Below, in pieces: positions 1 to 9,943 of a stretch of DNA of 64,000 bases (its first letter is position 1; each line of letters opens with the position of its first letter). Made by a program: the position numbers and the translations under genes. The notes under the pieces are model-generated. The model saw only the letters and a program-made list of their open reading frames with translations, did no database searches and was not told the DNA's origin. This DNA is from Gammaproteobacteria bacterium (GTDB taxonomy: Bacteria; Pseudomonadota; Gammaproteobacteria; QNFE01). The stretch covers positions 25,682 through 89,681 of the forward strand of contig QNFE01000002.1 in the NCBI GenBank assembly GCA_003645455.1. Reading direction: 5' to 3'.

Positions 1-1
1 T

Positions 2-148
2 GAGGGGCAAAAAAAATTATTAGAACAATTTAGCCGCAATCTTGTCAATAAAATTATGCACCAACCGACAATATCTTTAAAACAAGCTGCTGTTGATGAT
101 AATCAAGATTTAATCCAAGCAGTCAATAAAATATTTAATTTAACTTGA
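2..148 (+). CDS. hemA: Glutamyl-tRNA reductase, C-terminal fragment (truncated by window edge)
   Basis: Frame 2 reads EGQKKLLEQFSRNLVNKIMHQPTISLKQAAVDDNQDLIQAVNKIFNLT*, matching the HemA C-terminal NK(I/L)(M/L)HxPT..L(K/R)xAA pattern. Confidence 0.7.
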   Translation, partial: EGQKKLLEQFSRNLVNKIMHQPTISLKQAAVDDNQDLIQAVNKIFNLT

Positions 149-320
149 GACCTTTGCATAAATCAAGTGCTGTTTAGAGAATGCAGAAAATAGTGCATTT
201 TTATAGCAAAAATGAGGAAAATGGTAAGTCCTTTGGAGTTTCTCGCTACGCTCGTGATGACGAATTTTTGCTATGAAAAGGTGTGTTTTATAAATTGTGC
301 TTGAATTATGCAAAGGTCTC
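147..320. mobile_element. MITE copy 1 (174 bp), TSD AACTT
   Basis: Ends GAGACCTTTGCATAAATCAAG / CTTGAATTATGCAAAGGTCTC; flanking AACTT at 142-146 and 321-325. Confidence 0.9.
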
Positions 321-341
321 AACTTAGCTTAGTAAAAATTT

Positions 342-1409
342 ATGCAATCAAGAATATTAGGTTTTGATGTTGCCCGAGCATTTGCCATATTTGGGATGGT
401 AATAGTTAATTTTAAAATTGTTATGGGGGCAACGACAGGCAGTGCTTTTTTAATTTGGTTTGCCGGCATTTTTCATGGCAGAGCATCGGCATTGTTTGTG
501 GTTTTAGCAGGTATTGGCATTGCTTTTTTAACAAAAAAAGCCCACTCCTGTCAAGATCTGACTCTGATACTTGCTAAGAGAAAAGCTTTGATAAAACGTG
601 GGTTGCTGTTGATTATCATAGGTTTGGCTTATACTCCAATTTGGCCGGCTGATATTTTACATTTTTACGGTTTTTATTTTTTAATCGCATCATTTTTATT
701 CAATTTAAGTGATAAAAAATTATTAATTTTGACTGCTTTTGTTGCTCTTATGTTTCCGGTTTTATTGATGTTATTTGATTATAATGCCAACTGGGATTGG
801 AGCGCTCTTACCTATCATCAATTATGGACTTTTGATGGACTCGTCAGAAGAATATTTTTTAATGGTTTTCATCCAGTTTTTCCTTGGGTTTCATTTTTGT
901 TGCTTGGCATTTGGTTAGGGCGACAAAACCTATTAGATAAAAATAAACGGAAACAATTATTGAAATATTCTTTGATTATATGGATAACAACGGAATTATT
1001 TTTTTGGACTCTTAATTTGTGGTTGAGTTATAATCTTGCCGATAATATAGGTTTGCTTTTGACTACATCAGTTATTCCACCAATGCCACAATATATCATA
1101 GCCGCCAGCAGCTTGGCAATTGTTTTAATTATTATCAGTTTAAATGTATCAGAAAAATATTCCAACAATATTGTAGTAAAATATTTTTACCAAACAGGGC
1201 AGATGTCTTTGACACTATATGTAGCTCATGTAATTATAGGTATGAGTATTTTGGACTATTTAAATTTGTTAAAAAATCAGACAATTGAACTTGCTTTGTT
1301 TAGTGTTTTATCTTTTTGTATTTTTGCTGTAATGTTTAGTGTTGTTTGGTTAAAATATTTTAAGGTCGGACCATTAGAATGGTTTTTTAGAAAAATAATC
1401 AACCTTTGA
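342..1409 (+). CDS. DUF418/YeiB-like multi-pass membrane protein
   Basis: N-terminal LGFDVARAFAIFGMVIVNF, many TM segments, C-terminal VGPLEWFFR typical of DUF418. Confidence 0.7.
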   Translation: MQSRILGFDVARAFAIFGMVIVNFKIVMGATTGSAFLIWFAGIFHGRASALFVVLAGIGIAFLTKKAHSCQDLTLILAKRKALIKRGLLLIIIGLAYTPIWPADILHFYGFYFLIASFLFNLSDKKLLILTAFVALMFPVLLMLFDYNANWDWSALTYHQLWTFDGLVRRIFFNGFHPVFPWVSFLLLGIWLGRQNLLDKNKRKQLLKYSLIIWITTELFFWTLNLWLSYNLADNIGLLLTTSVIPPMPQYIIAASSLAIVLIIISLNVSEKYSNNIVVKYFYQTGQMSLTLYVAHVIIGMSILDYLNLLKNQTIELALFSVLSFCIFAVMFSVVWLKYFKVGPLEWFFRKIINL

Positions 1410-1422
1410 ATTATTTGGGCTT

Positions 1423-1980
1423 ATGTTAAAAAACCAAGTTACCATCATAGCAGGCAAACACAAAAGAACAAAAATAACATTTGGCGATTTTGATGGTTTG
1501 CGACCGACCGCAGCTAAAACTCGTGAAACTTTGTTTAGTTGGTTACAACACGATATAACAGATAGTGTTTGTTTGGACTTATTTGCAGGCTCGGGAAGTT
1601 TAGGGTTTGAGGCCACTTCACGAGGTTGCAAAAAACTCATTATGGTTGAAAAAAATTATCAAATATGTCAGCAACTGAAAAAAAATTCAAATAAAATAAG
1701 CGGTGATATAGAAATTATCAACAAAAGTGCAGAGAAATTCGCTACCCACACCACGCAAATATTTGATATTGTATTTTTTGACCCACCTTTTAAGAGCGAA
1801 CTATATCAAAAATTAAATTGGTTTTTAGAGCATATTCCTCTCAGTCATAATGGCAAGGTTTATGTTGAAATTCCTGTGGATAGAGAATTAGAATTAAATA
1901 ATAACTGGATAATTAGTCGCAAAAAAATATATTCTATGGTAAAATTTTACCTTTTAACTAAAAAGCACAATGATGAATAA
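1423..1980 (+). CDS. rsmD: 16S rRNA (guanine966-N2)-methyltransferase
   Basis: GLRPTAAKTRETLFSWL, LDLFAGSGSLGFEATSRG, VFFDPPF motifs; upstream of coaD. Confidence 0.93.
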   Translation: MLKNQVTIIAGKHKRTKITFGDFDGLRPTAAKTRETLFSWLQHDITDSVCLDLFAGSGSLGFEATSRGCKKLIMVEKNYQICQQLKKNSNKISGDIEIINKSAEKFATHTTQIFDIVFFDPPFKSELYQKLNWFLEHIPLSHNGKVYVEIPVDRELELNNNWIISRKKIYSMVKFYLLTKKHNDE

Positions 1981-2467
1981 AAATAAAATAATTTATCCTG
2001 GCACATTTGATCCTATAACCTACGGGCATAGCAATATAATCAGCCGAGCAGCTAATCTTTTTGATGAGGTTGTTGTCGCCGTGGCAGAAAGTTCCAAAAA
2101 ACAACCATTTTTTTCATTAGAACAAAGAATTAACTTAGCACAAGAGGTAACAAAAAATATTCCGCAAGTGAGTGTCATAAAATTTGATTGTATGTTGGTG
2201 GATTTAGCCCACCAATTAAATGCCAAAATAATCTTACGTGGGTTGCGGGCGGTATCTGATTTTGAATATGAGGTGCAATTATCTGGGATGAATCATCAAA
2301 TTGCTCCTGACATTGAAACTATTTTTATCTCAGCATCACAAGAGCATGCTTTTGTAAGTTCCTCGTTGGTGCGAGAGATGGCATCTATCGGTGGTGATGT
2401 CAGTCAATTTATTGATCCAAAAGTGCAAATTGCATTAAAACAGGAATTATTAAAAAAGAAGTGTTAG
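1970..2467 (+). CDS. coaD: Pantetheine-phosphate adenylyltransferase
   Basis: YPGTFDPITYGHSNII, LRGLRAVSDFEYE, SSSLVREMA motifs. Confidence 0.97.
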   Translation: MMNKNKIIYPGTFDPITYGHSNIISRAANLFDEVVVAVAESSKKQPFFSLEQRINLAQEVTKNIPQVSVIKFDCMLVDLAHQLNAKIILRGLRAVSDFEYEVQLSGMNHQIAPDIETIFISASQEHAFVSSSLVREMASIGGDVSQFIDPKVQIALKQELLKKKC

Positions 2468-2498
2468 AATATTGTTTTTTATTATTTTTATTATTTAG

Positions 2499-2762
<264 letters not shown>

Positions 2763-2769
2763 TTAGATT

Positions 2770-3741
2770 ATGAATACCAATTTTCTTGATTTTGAACAAC
2801 CTATCGCTGAATTAGAAGCAAAAATTGAAGAGCTTCGTTTTTTAGATAGTGATGTCGAGATTGATATTCAAAATGAAATTGAAAACTTAGAACAAAAATC
2901 CGCTAAGCGTACCAAATCAATTTTTGCAAACTTAGATGCCTGGCAAATCTCAAAATTATCCCGTCACCCACAACGACCCCACACCAAAGACTACATTGAT
3001 TTAATATTTACAGATTTTCATCAACTGCATGGGGATCGTAATTTTTCAGATGATGTAGCGATTATAGGTGGATTAGCCAAACTTGATGGCAAACCTGTGA
3101 TGGTAATAGGTCACCAAAAAGGACGCAATACCAAAGAAAAAATAAAAAATAATTTTGCTATGCCACGTCCTGAAGGTTATAAAAAATCTCTGCGACTGAT
3201 GGAACTTGCTCAAAAATTTAAACTCCCAATTTTTACTTTTATTGATACTCCGGGGGCATATCCTGGCATAGGAGCCGAAGAACGCAACCAATCCTATGCA
3301 ATTGCTTATAACTTATATAAAATGTCAGATTTAGCAACTCCAATTATTTGCACTATTATCGGAGAAGGTGGATCAGGAGGTGCTTTGGCAGTAGGTGTTG
3401 GTGATGAAATTGTAATGTTACAATATAGCACCTATTCTGTTATATCACCAGAAGGATGCGCATCAATACTGTATAAAAATGCAGATAAAGCATCGGAGGC
3501 TGCAAAATCTATGGGAATAACTGCGGATATATTAAAAGAACACAATTTAATTGATACCATCATAGAAGAGCCACTTGGCGGAGCCCATCGTGATTTTCAA
3601 AAAACAGCATCATCTTTAAAGAATCATTTAAACAAAATACTGTCTATATTAGAGGCAAAACCCATTAAAAATTTGGTGCAGAACAGATACGATAAACTTA
3701 TGGCATTTGGTAAATTTGATACTACCACTACTGAAAATTAA
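2770..3741 (+). CDS. accA: Acetyl-CoA carboxylase carboxyltransferase subunit alpha
   Basis: [61 protein letters not shown]. Confidence 0.97.
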   Translation: MNTNFLDFEQPIAELEAKIEELRFLDSDVEIDIQNEIENLEQKSAKRTKSIFANLDAWQISKLSRHPQRPHTKDYIDLIFTDFHQLHGDRNFSDDVAIIGGLAKLDGKPVMVIGHQKGRNTKEKIKNNFAMPRPEGYKKSLRLMELAQKFKLPIFTFIDTPGAYPGIGAEERNQSYAIAYNLYKMSDLATPIICTIIGEGGSGGALAVGVGDEIVMLQYSTYSVISPEGCASILYKNADKASEAAKSMGITADILKEHNLIDTIIEEPLGGAHRDFQKTASSLKNHLNKILSILEAKPIKNLVQNRYDKLMAFGKFDTTTTEN

Positions 3742-3746
3742 AAATC

Positions 3747-5042
3747 TTGCAAAATTTATCTTGGCAAAGAATTGAAGTTTTTTTACAGAACTCAGATTTC
3801 AATAAATTTTTAATTGCCATAAGTGGTGGGGTTGATTCGTCTGTTTTATTGCATCTGTGCCATACCCTAAAAACTCACAACAAAAAAATTCAATTCAGAG
3901 CAGTGCACATTAATCATCAGCTACAACAAAATGCGACCATATGGGACAAACATTGCGAAGATGAGTGCAAAAAACATGACATTTCATTCATCAGTCAAAA
4001 AATTACCATCAATACAAACACTAAAAAAAGTCCAGAGGAACAGGCACGGATTCAAAGATACCAAGCTATAAAAAATATTGTTAAAAAAGATGAGCAAGTT
4101 TTGTGCGCTCATCATCTTAACGATCAGGTTGAAACTTTTTTTTTAAGGTTGCTACGAGGTTCAGGCAGTGTCGGTTTATCTGGCATAAAACCTCGTATCA
4201 ATATATTTAATATGTCGCTTGCTCGCCCCTTTTTGAATATATCACAACAACAAATAAACGACTATGCAACAACTCATCAAATAAAATATATTGTGGATGA
4301 TAGCAATGCTGATATAAAATTTACTCGTAATTATTTAAGATTAAAAGTTATGCCAAGCCTTGATAACATAAACACAGCTTATCTTAACAATATCAACAAA
4401 GCCATCAACATAATTGCCGAAAATAATAATTTTATTGATGAAACTCTGTTGCAAAAATATAAAAATATAGATTTTTGCTCTGATAAAATAAATAGTGAGG
4501 TTTTAAATCTTGCCCCGAATTTTGAAAAAAAATGGGTAATAAGATATTGGTTATCAAAAAAAATATGTTTTTATCCAAATCAAAAACACACCGAAGAAAT
4601 AATAACTCAACTTATCAATAGCAATAATGACAATAAAATCGAGATTAAATTAGATGATAATCATAGTTTAAAAACCTATGATAATGTAATATACTTAGTC
4701 CAAAAAGATGATGATGATGTTGCTTGTAAAAAAGAAATTGTATGGGTTTTTAAAGAGGGGGATTTAAAAATTAACCAAAATTTAACTCTCACCTTAGAGC
4801 AATTAAAACAACAAAATTTTGATTTTTCCAAAACAAAAAATGTTAAAATATCCTATCGTCAAGAAGGGCAAAAGATGCAACTTAATTATAATGGCAGTTA
4901 TAAAAAATTAAAAAAAATATTTCAAGAATATAAAATCCCACCATGGATGCGAGACGGCATTCCTCTGTTATATCTAAAAAACGAGTTGGTGGCAATTTAT
5001 GGAGTTGTTTGTCGGTGGGATTATAGAATACAAAAAATATGA
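3747..5042 (+). CDS. tilS: tRNA(Ile)-lysidine synthase (TTG start in ORF track)
   Basis: ISGGVDSSVLLHL PP-loop, AHHLNDQVETFFLRLLRGSG. Confidence 0.92.
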   Translation: MQNLSWQRIEVFLQNSDFNKFLIAISGGVDSSVLLHLCHTLKTHNKKIQFRAVHINHQLQQNATIWDKHCEDECKKHDISFISQKITINTNTKKSPEEQARIQRYQAIKNIVKKDEQVLCAHHLNDQVETFFLRLLRGSGSVGLSGIKPRINIFNMSLARPFLNISQQQINDYATTHQIKYIVDDSNADIKFTRNYLRLKVMPSLDNINTAYLNNINKAINIIAENNNFIDETLLQKYKNIDFCSDKINSEVLNLAPNFEKKWVIRYWLSKKICFYPNQKHTEEIITQLINSNNDNKIEIKLDDNHSLKTYDNVIYLVQKDDDDVACKKEIVWVFKEGDLKINQNLTLTLEQLKQQNFDFSKTKNVKISYRQEGQKMQLNYNGSYKKLKKIFQEYKIPPWMRDGIPLLYLKNELVAIYGVVCRWDYRIQKI

Positions 5043-5788
5043 ATATTTTACTAAGCAATGATGACGGGTTTAATTCTCGTGGCATTCAAACTTTAAAAAA
5101 TGTCCTATCAAAACAACATGATGTGACAATCTTTGCCCCTGACAGAAACCGCAGTGGAGCTTCTAATTCTTTGAGTTTGGATCGTCCTTTAAAAGTTGAT
5201 AAGCTATCAAATAATACCTATGCCGTGGATGGCACACCCACAGACTGCGTGCATCTTGCCTTGTGCGGTTTATTAAAAAAACAAATTGATATAGTCATAA
5301 GTGGCATCAACCACGGTGCCAATCTGGGCGATGATGTGCACTACTCCGGCACAGTTGCCGCCGCTATGGAGGGCAGATTCTTAGGAGCGCCTGCAATCGC
5401 AGTATCTTTGGTAGGAGATAATTTGGATTATATAAAAGATGGGGCAGAAATAATAAATGATTTTATAAAAAATATAAAAAACCTAAAAATGGATAAATAC
5501 ACTTTTTTAAACATAAATATTCCCAACTTGCCAAAAAATAAAATCAAAAAAATAGTTGCCACCAGATGTGGCAATCGCCACCGAGCAAAATCCGCTGTAA
5601 TCGACAAACTAAACCCACGAGGTGGCGTGTCATATTGGATCGGCTCCGTAGGGGACACTGATGATAATGGCAAAATGACAGATTTTTATGCTATTGAAAA
5701 TAAATGTGTCTCCATAACTCCGCTTACGATAGATATGAGCGCCCACTCTCAATTAAAAACCTTAGATGAATATATATACACAATCTGA
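5039..5788 (+). CDS. surE: 5'-nucleotidase SurE
   Basis: MNILLSNDDGFNSRGIQTL, VDGTPTDCVHLAL, SGINHGANLGDDVHYSGTVAAA. Confidence 0.96.
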   Translation: MNILLSNDDGFNSRGIQTLKNVLSKQHDVTIFAPDRNRSGASNSLSLDRPLKVDKLSNNTYAVDGTPTDCVHLALCGLLKKQIDIVISGINHGANLGDDVHYSGTVAAAMEGRFLGAPAIAVSLVGDNLDYIKDGAEIINDFIKNIKNLKMDKYTFLNINIPNLPKNKIKKIVATRCGNRHRAKSAVIDKLNPRGGVSYWIGSVGDTDDNGKMTDFYAIENKCVSITPLTIDMSAHSQLKTLDEYIYTI

Positions 5789-6440
5789 AATAGATGGCAT
5801 AGGTTTTACCTCTCAAAGATCACGAAATCGTCTGGCGGATAATCTTGCAGATAAAGGAATCTTTAACCAAAAAGTATTAGATGTTATCAAAAAAACTCCC
5901 CGTCATCTTTTTATGAATAGTGGATTATCTCAGCAAGCCTATGAAGATCTGGCTGTGCCAATCTCGTGTGGTCAGACTATCTCACAACCTTTTATAGTGG
6001 CAAAAATGACCGAGCAATTATTGCACACCAAGAATCTCAACAAAGTTTTAGAAATCGGCACAGGTTCTGGTTATCAAGCTGCAATCCTATCCGCTTTAAT
6101 CCCAGAGGTTATAACAATTGAGCGAATAAAAACTCTGCACCAAAAAGCTGTTGATAATTTTTATGCTTTGCAAATAAAAAATATCACTGCTATTTTATCA
6201 GACGGTGATGAAAATATAGAAAAACATGCCCCATTTGATGGTATAATGATAACCGCAGCAATTAACAAAATCCCTCAACATTTTACTGATTTATTACCAG
6301 ATGGTGGCACAATTATCGCACCCATAGGGGAGACAAATAAACCTCAACACCTAACACTTTTCACGAAATATAATGACACCCTAAGCGAACAAATTCTTTT
6401 AAGAGTGCAATTTGTCCCATTTTTGCAGGGAATTGCATGA
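5766..6440 (+). CDS. pcm: Protein-L-isoaspartate O-methyltransferase
   Basis: GQTISQPFIVAKMTEQL, VLEIGTGSGYQAA; overlaps surE 3' end. Confidence 0.95.
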   Translation: MNIYTQSEIDGIGFTSQRSRNRLADNLADKGIFNQKVLDVIKKTPRHLFMNSGLSQQAYEDLAVPISCGQTISQPFIVAKMTEQLLHTKNLNKVLEIGTGSGYQAAILSALIPEVITIERIKTLHQKAVDNFYALQIKNITAILSDGDENIEKHAPFDGIMITAAINKIPQHFTDLLPDGGTIIAPIGETNKPQHLTLFTKYNDTLSEQILLRVQFVPFLQGIA

Positions 6441-6470
6441 AACTATAATTTTTTATAAATATTTTTTACT

Positions 6471-7415
6471 ATGATAAAAACTATAACAAACTTTTTTATA
6501 TTATCTTTTATTTTTGCATTGACAACGAATCCAATATATGCAAAAAAGACAACAAAACCTAAGGACAATAAGTCTTATGCAATTAGTTATTCTTGTTTTC
6601 AAAAAGCTAATCCAAAAATTAATGATTTGGATCGTCTTGAATATAGCATAAGTGAAGGATATAAAAATTATCTAATTTACACTGGACGAAGTAATAAAAA
6701 GCTTATTCCAATTCACAAATGCCTATCGCAAATAATTCTTGCCAAACTCAATAACGATAAAACCCAAGATTTTAGCATTAAATCTTATGGAATGGACGAC
6801 GGCAAGGAATATAAATTTGCAGGTTTATATAACACCAAAGCAATTGATCTTACAGTTTTTTATAAAAATAAAGCAATATCTGGCATAGGAGTTAAATTTG
6901 TTACCTCAAACTACAAACAAAATTCTGGTAATTATTTTGAGAATATGTTGGGCGAGACTATCAATGTAAAAGCCAAATCTTTGTTGTATGGACAATTTTT
7001 ATTATTTAAACATAAAATCCCCTATTGGAGTAAAAAAGAAAAAACTTTTAAAAAAATAGAGCAATTGAATGATAAAAATTTAAAAAAATATGTTTTATTG
7101 GATGCAGCTAATACAAAGCAAAATTATAAACCAGATTTTTTATTCATAGGTTTTGTTGAAACAGGAGATGAAGAAGATTTTGCCAAAATAACCCAAGCAT
7201 ACAAAAATAAAAAACCTATAACTATAAACAAAAATAATTTTCATCAAAAATTAGCCGATAAAGTGGCTGTAAAATTTATTAAAACTACTGATGCAAATGC
7301 TTATAATTATAATTTAGATACTATTACTTTTTTAAAAAAAGCAAATGATTTCAATCGTTTTATTGCAAATTTTGTCAAACAAACAAAAGCAAAAGCCTAT
7401 AATAAAAAATTTTAA
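6471..7415 (+). CDS. Hypothetical exported protein
   Basis: ORF with N-terminal signal peptide-like segment (TNFFILSFIFALTTNPIYAKK); no family recognised. Confidence 0.6.
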   Translation: MIKTITNFFILSFIFALTTNPIYAKKTTKPKDNKSYAISYSCFQKANPKINDLDRLEYSISEGYKNYLIYTGRSNKKLIPIHKCLSQIILAKLNNDKTQDFSIKSYGMDDGKEYKFAGLYNTKAIDLTVFYKNKAISGIGVKFVTSNYKQNSGNYFENMLGETINVKAKSLLYGQFLLFKHKIPYWSKKEKTFKKIEQLNDKNLKKYVLLDAANTKQNYKPDFLFIGFVETGDEEDFAKITQAYKNKKPITINKNNFHQKLADKVAVKFIKTTDANAYNYNLDTITFLKKANDFNRFIANFVKQTKAKAYNKKF

Positions 7416-7424
7416 ATTTATAAA

Positions 7425-7583
7425 GAGACCTTTGCATAATTCAAGCACAATTTATAACAACAATAAAATGCGCCTATTTTATCAAAAAATTCGTCAAATA
7501 ACAGGCTATTTTCCTCTTTTTTTAATAAAATATGCACTATTTTCTTATTATTCTAAACAGCACTTGAATTATGCAAAGGTCTC
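7425..7583. mobile_element. MITE copy 2 (159 bp), TSD ATAAA
   Basis: GAGACCTTTGCATAATTCAAGCACAATT...CACTTGAATTATGCAAAGGTCTC; ATAAA at 7420-7424 and 7584-7588. Confidence 0.92.
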
Positions 7584-7593
7584 ATAAAATATA

Positions 7594-8751
7594 ATGGAGC
7601 CTTTTAAAAATATTTATAACGATAAGTTTTTTGCTGAATTTATGCAGGTTTTATCCGTTGTGATAGATGATTTTAATTCTGATTTATTTATGGAGCAGGT
7701 TTGTGATAAAAACTGGCAACAGCGAGAGTTAAAAGATAGGATGAAACATATTTGTTTTATTTTGCATCATCATCTGAGCTCTGATTTCCCCCAAGCGGTC
7801 CAAATTATTTTAAAAATTGTCAATCTTTTAAAAACAGCAGAAAATGATTTAAGGTTGGAGTATATGTTTTTACCAGATTATATTGAAACCTATGGGTTAG
7901 ATGATTATAAAATCTCAATGCAGGCTTTGGAACAGATTACCAAATTTACCAGTTGCGAGTTTGCTATCCGTCCTTTTATCATTAAAGACTCACAAAAAAC
8001 TATGCAACAAATGTTGTTGTGGTCACAAAACAACAATGAATCTGTGCGAAGACTTGCCTCTGAGGGTTGTCGTCCGAGGTTACCCTGGGCTTGTTCTTTA
8101 CCAGAATTTAAAAAAAATCCTATGCTGATTTTGCCGATTTTAGAGAACTTAAAAGCCGACAAATCTTTATTTGTCAGAAAAAGTATCGCTAATAATCTCA
8201 ACGATATAGCAAAAGATAATCCAGATATTGTCATAAATATTATCAAAAAATGGCAGGGGATAAATTCAGATACTAACTGGTTGATAAAGCATGCCGCTCG
8301 CACCCTCTTAAAAAAGGGCGATAAAGAGGTTATGAAAATTTTCGGTTTAGAGCCAAGTCATAAAATTAAAATTGATAATTTTTTAATTGTTAATTCAAAA
8401 ATTAAAATCGGCAATTATTTAGAATTTTCTTTTAATCTGTATAATCAAAAATCTCAAAAAACAAAAATTAGGTTGGAGTATGTGATTTATTATCAAAAGG
8501 CAAATGGGACTTTAACAAAAAAAGTTTATAAAATTAGCGAGAAAGATTATAGTAAAAATTCCATAACAAAAATTATCCGCAGGCAGTCTTTCAAAGTTAT
8601 AAGCACTCGCAAATTTCATCAAGGATTACACAAAATCGCAGTTATAATCAATGGTCGAGAATATCAAAAATATGATTTTATCTTATTAACTGCTGATGAA
8701 AGAGACTCAAAAAAACTCCGTCATTGCGAGGCGGACAAAAAAATGATGTAA
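7594..8751 (+). CDS. HEAT-repeat protein, DNA alkylation repair (AlkC/AlkD-like)
   Basis: AlkC/D-like HEAT repeats (ESVRRLASEGCRPRLPWACSLPEFKKNP); C-terminal residues are encoded by a repeat sequence. Confidence 0.7.
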   Translation: MEPFKNIYNDKFFAEFMQVLSVVIDDFNSDLFMEQVCDKNWQQRELKDRMKHICFILHHHLSSDFPQAVQIILKIVNLLKTAENDLRLEYMFLPDYIETYGLDDYKISMQALEQITKFTSCEFAIRPFIIKDSQKTMQQMLLWSQNNNESVRRLASEGCRPRLPWACSLPEFKKNPMLILPILENLKADKSLFVRKSIANNLNDIAKDNPDIVINIIKKWQGINSDTNWLIKHAARTLLKKGDKEVMKIFGLEPSHKIKIDNFLIVNSKIKIGNYLEFSFNLYNQKSQKTKIRLEYVIYYQKANGTLTKKVYKISEKDYSKNSITKIIRRQSFKVISTRKFHQGLHKIAVIINGREYQKYDFILLTADERDSKKLRHCEADKKMM

Positions 8752-8903
8752 TATCAAGCGTTTAAATCGCCGCGGCAATCTCGCTGTGTATGCACCAAAC
8801 CTGTGACAAAATAAGATTAAAGGCAAAGTATACGGATAATAACACGAGATATGGCAATTTTTTGTGTTTTGCATCGCTTTATCTGTCCGCCTCGTTATGA
8901 CGG
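8718..8903. repeat. REP-like inverted-repeat element
   Basis: CCGTCATTGCGAGGCGGACA (8718-8737) vs TGTCCGCCTCGTTATGACGG (8884-8903): 18/20 inverted match; followed by TTCGCTACGCTCGTTCGCAGTGACGA. Confidence 0.65.
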
Positions 8904-8963
8904 ATAATAACAAGAGACTGCCGCACTTCGCTACGCTCGTTCGCAGTGACGACCATTGTTTTT

Positions 8964-9182
8964 TTATGTTTTTCCCAACAACTCTTGACGTTGATACTTT
9001 TTCAATAAATCTTTTTTGATTTTTTTTAAATTACGAACCGGAGATATAATGCCCCATATCATCAAAGCAAAACTTATGGCAAAGCTACTCCAAACATAAG
9101 CACCATAACCGCCCATTGCCATAAATTCCATTATCTCATCATAACTTATCATGATTGTTTTTTGACCATATCTTTGACCCAA
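8964..9182 (-). CDS. ccmD: Heme exporter protein CcmD
   Basis: Short single-TM ORF (EFMAMGGYGAYVWSSFAISFALM) overlapping ccmC. Confidence 0.85.
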   Translation of the reverse strand: MGQRYGQKTIMISYDEIMEFMAMGGYGAYVWSSFAISFALMIWGIISPVRNLKKIKKDLLKKYQRQELLGKT

Positions 9183-9889
9183 GAGGTTGTGCTCTCGCTG
9201 ATTAAAATCTGATTTTTTGCATTATGCAAGAGATTGATTATGTAATAAAACTTAAAAGCTACCGCCATCACCAGCAACGGAATTAACATATCAATATGGA
9301 TTGATGGTTTGTCAAATTTTGTCACAGTCGGTCCTTGATGTAGAGTGTTCCACCACTCAACCGAGTAATGAATAATAGGAATATTAACAACACCAACCAG
9401 CACTAAAATTGACACGGCTTTAATGGCAATTTTTTTATCCTCAATGGCATTATAAAGTGCTAAAACTCCGATATATAAAAATAATAAAATTAACTCCGAG
9501 GTTAATCTTGCATCCCACACCCACCAAGCACCCCACATAGGTTTGCCCCAGATTGAACCTGTCACCAAAGCGATTGTTGTAAAAATCGCACCAACCGCAA
9601 CACTTGATATTAACATAATTTGTGCCATTTTCATCCGCCAAATAAGCACAACCACGGCACAACTTGCCATCACCATATAGACAAACATACTCATCCAAGC
9701 TGCCGGCACATGGACATATATAATCCGAAAACTATTGCCCTGTTGATAATCCGCAGGAGCAGTAATCAGCGCTCCATACATACCATACAACAATAATCCA
9801 AAAAATATGATATATAAATATGGTAAGATTTTATTGATAAAATTATAAAAATATGGCGGTGAACCAAATTTATGTAAAAATTTAAACAT
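9149..9889 (-). CDS. ccmC: Heme exporter permease CcmC
   Basis: RIIYVHVPAAWMSM, GKPMWGAWWVWDARLTSELILLFLY tryptophan-rich motif. Confidence 0.95.
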   Translation of the reverse strand: MFKFLHKFGSPPYFYNFINKILPYLYIIFFGLLLYGMYGALITAPADYQQGNSFRIIYVHVPAAWMSMFVYMVMASCAVVVLIWRMKMAQIMLISSVAVGAIFTTIALVTGSIWGKPMWGAWWVWDARLTSELILLFLYIGVLALYNAIEDKKIAIKAVSILVLVGVVNIPIIHYSVEWWNTLHQGPTVTKFDKPSIHIDMLIPLLVMAVAFKFYYIINLLHNAKNQILISESTTSWVKDMVKKQS

Positions 9890-9943
9890 TTTTATTTTTA
9901 ATTAAAAAGTGGCTATTATCTAATATTTTGCAAAAAAAATCCA

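Noticed and set aside
140-322. ORF of 60 aa (MRPLHNSSTIYKTHLF...)
   Set aside because: Lies wholly within MITE copy 1; similar peptides appear in other copies, so it is a by-product of the palindromic repeat.
7345-7587. 80 aa ORF overlapping the end of the 6471-7415 CDS and MITE copy 2
   Set aside because: MITE-derived and out of frame with the larger CDS; no protein family pattern.
8707-8913. 68 aa minus-strand ORF
   Set aside because: Encoded by the REP-like inverted repeat region; no protein family features.
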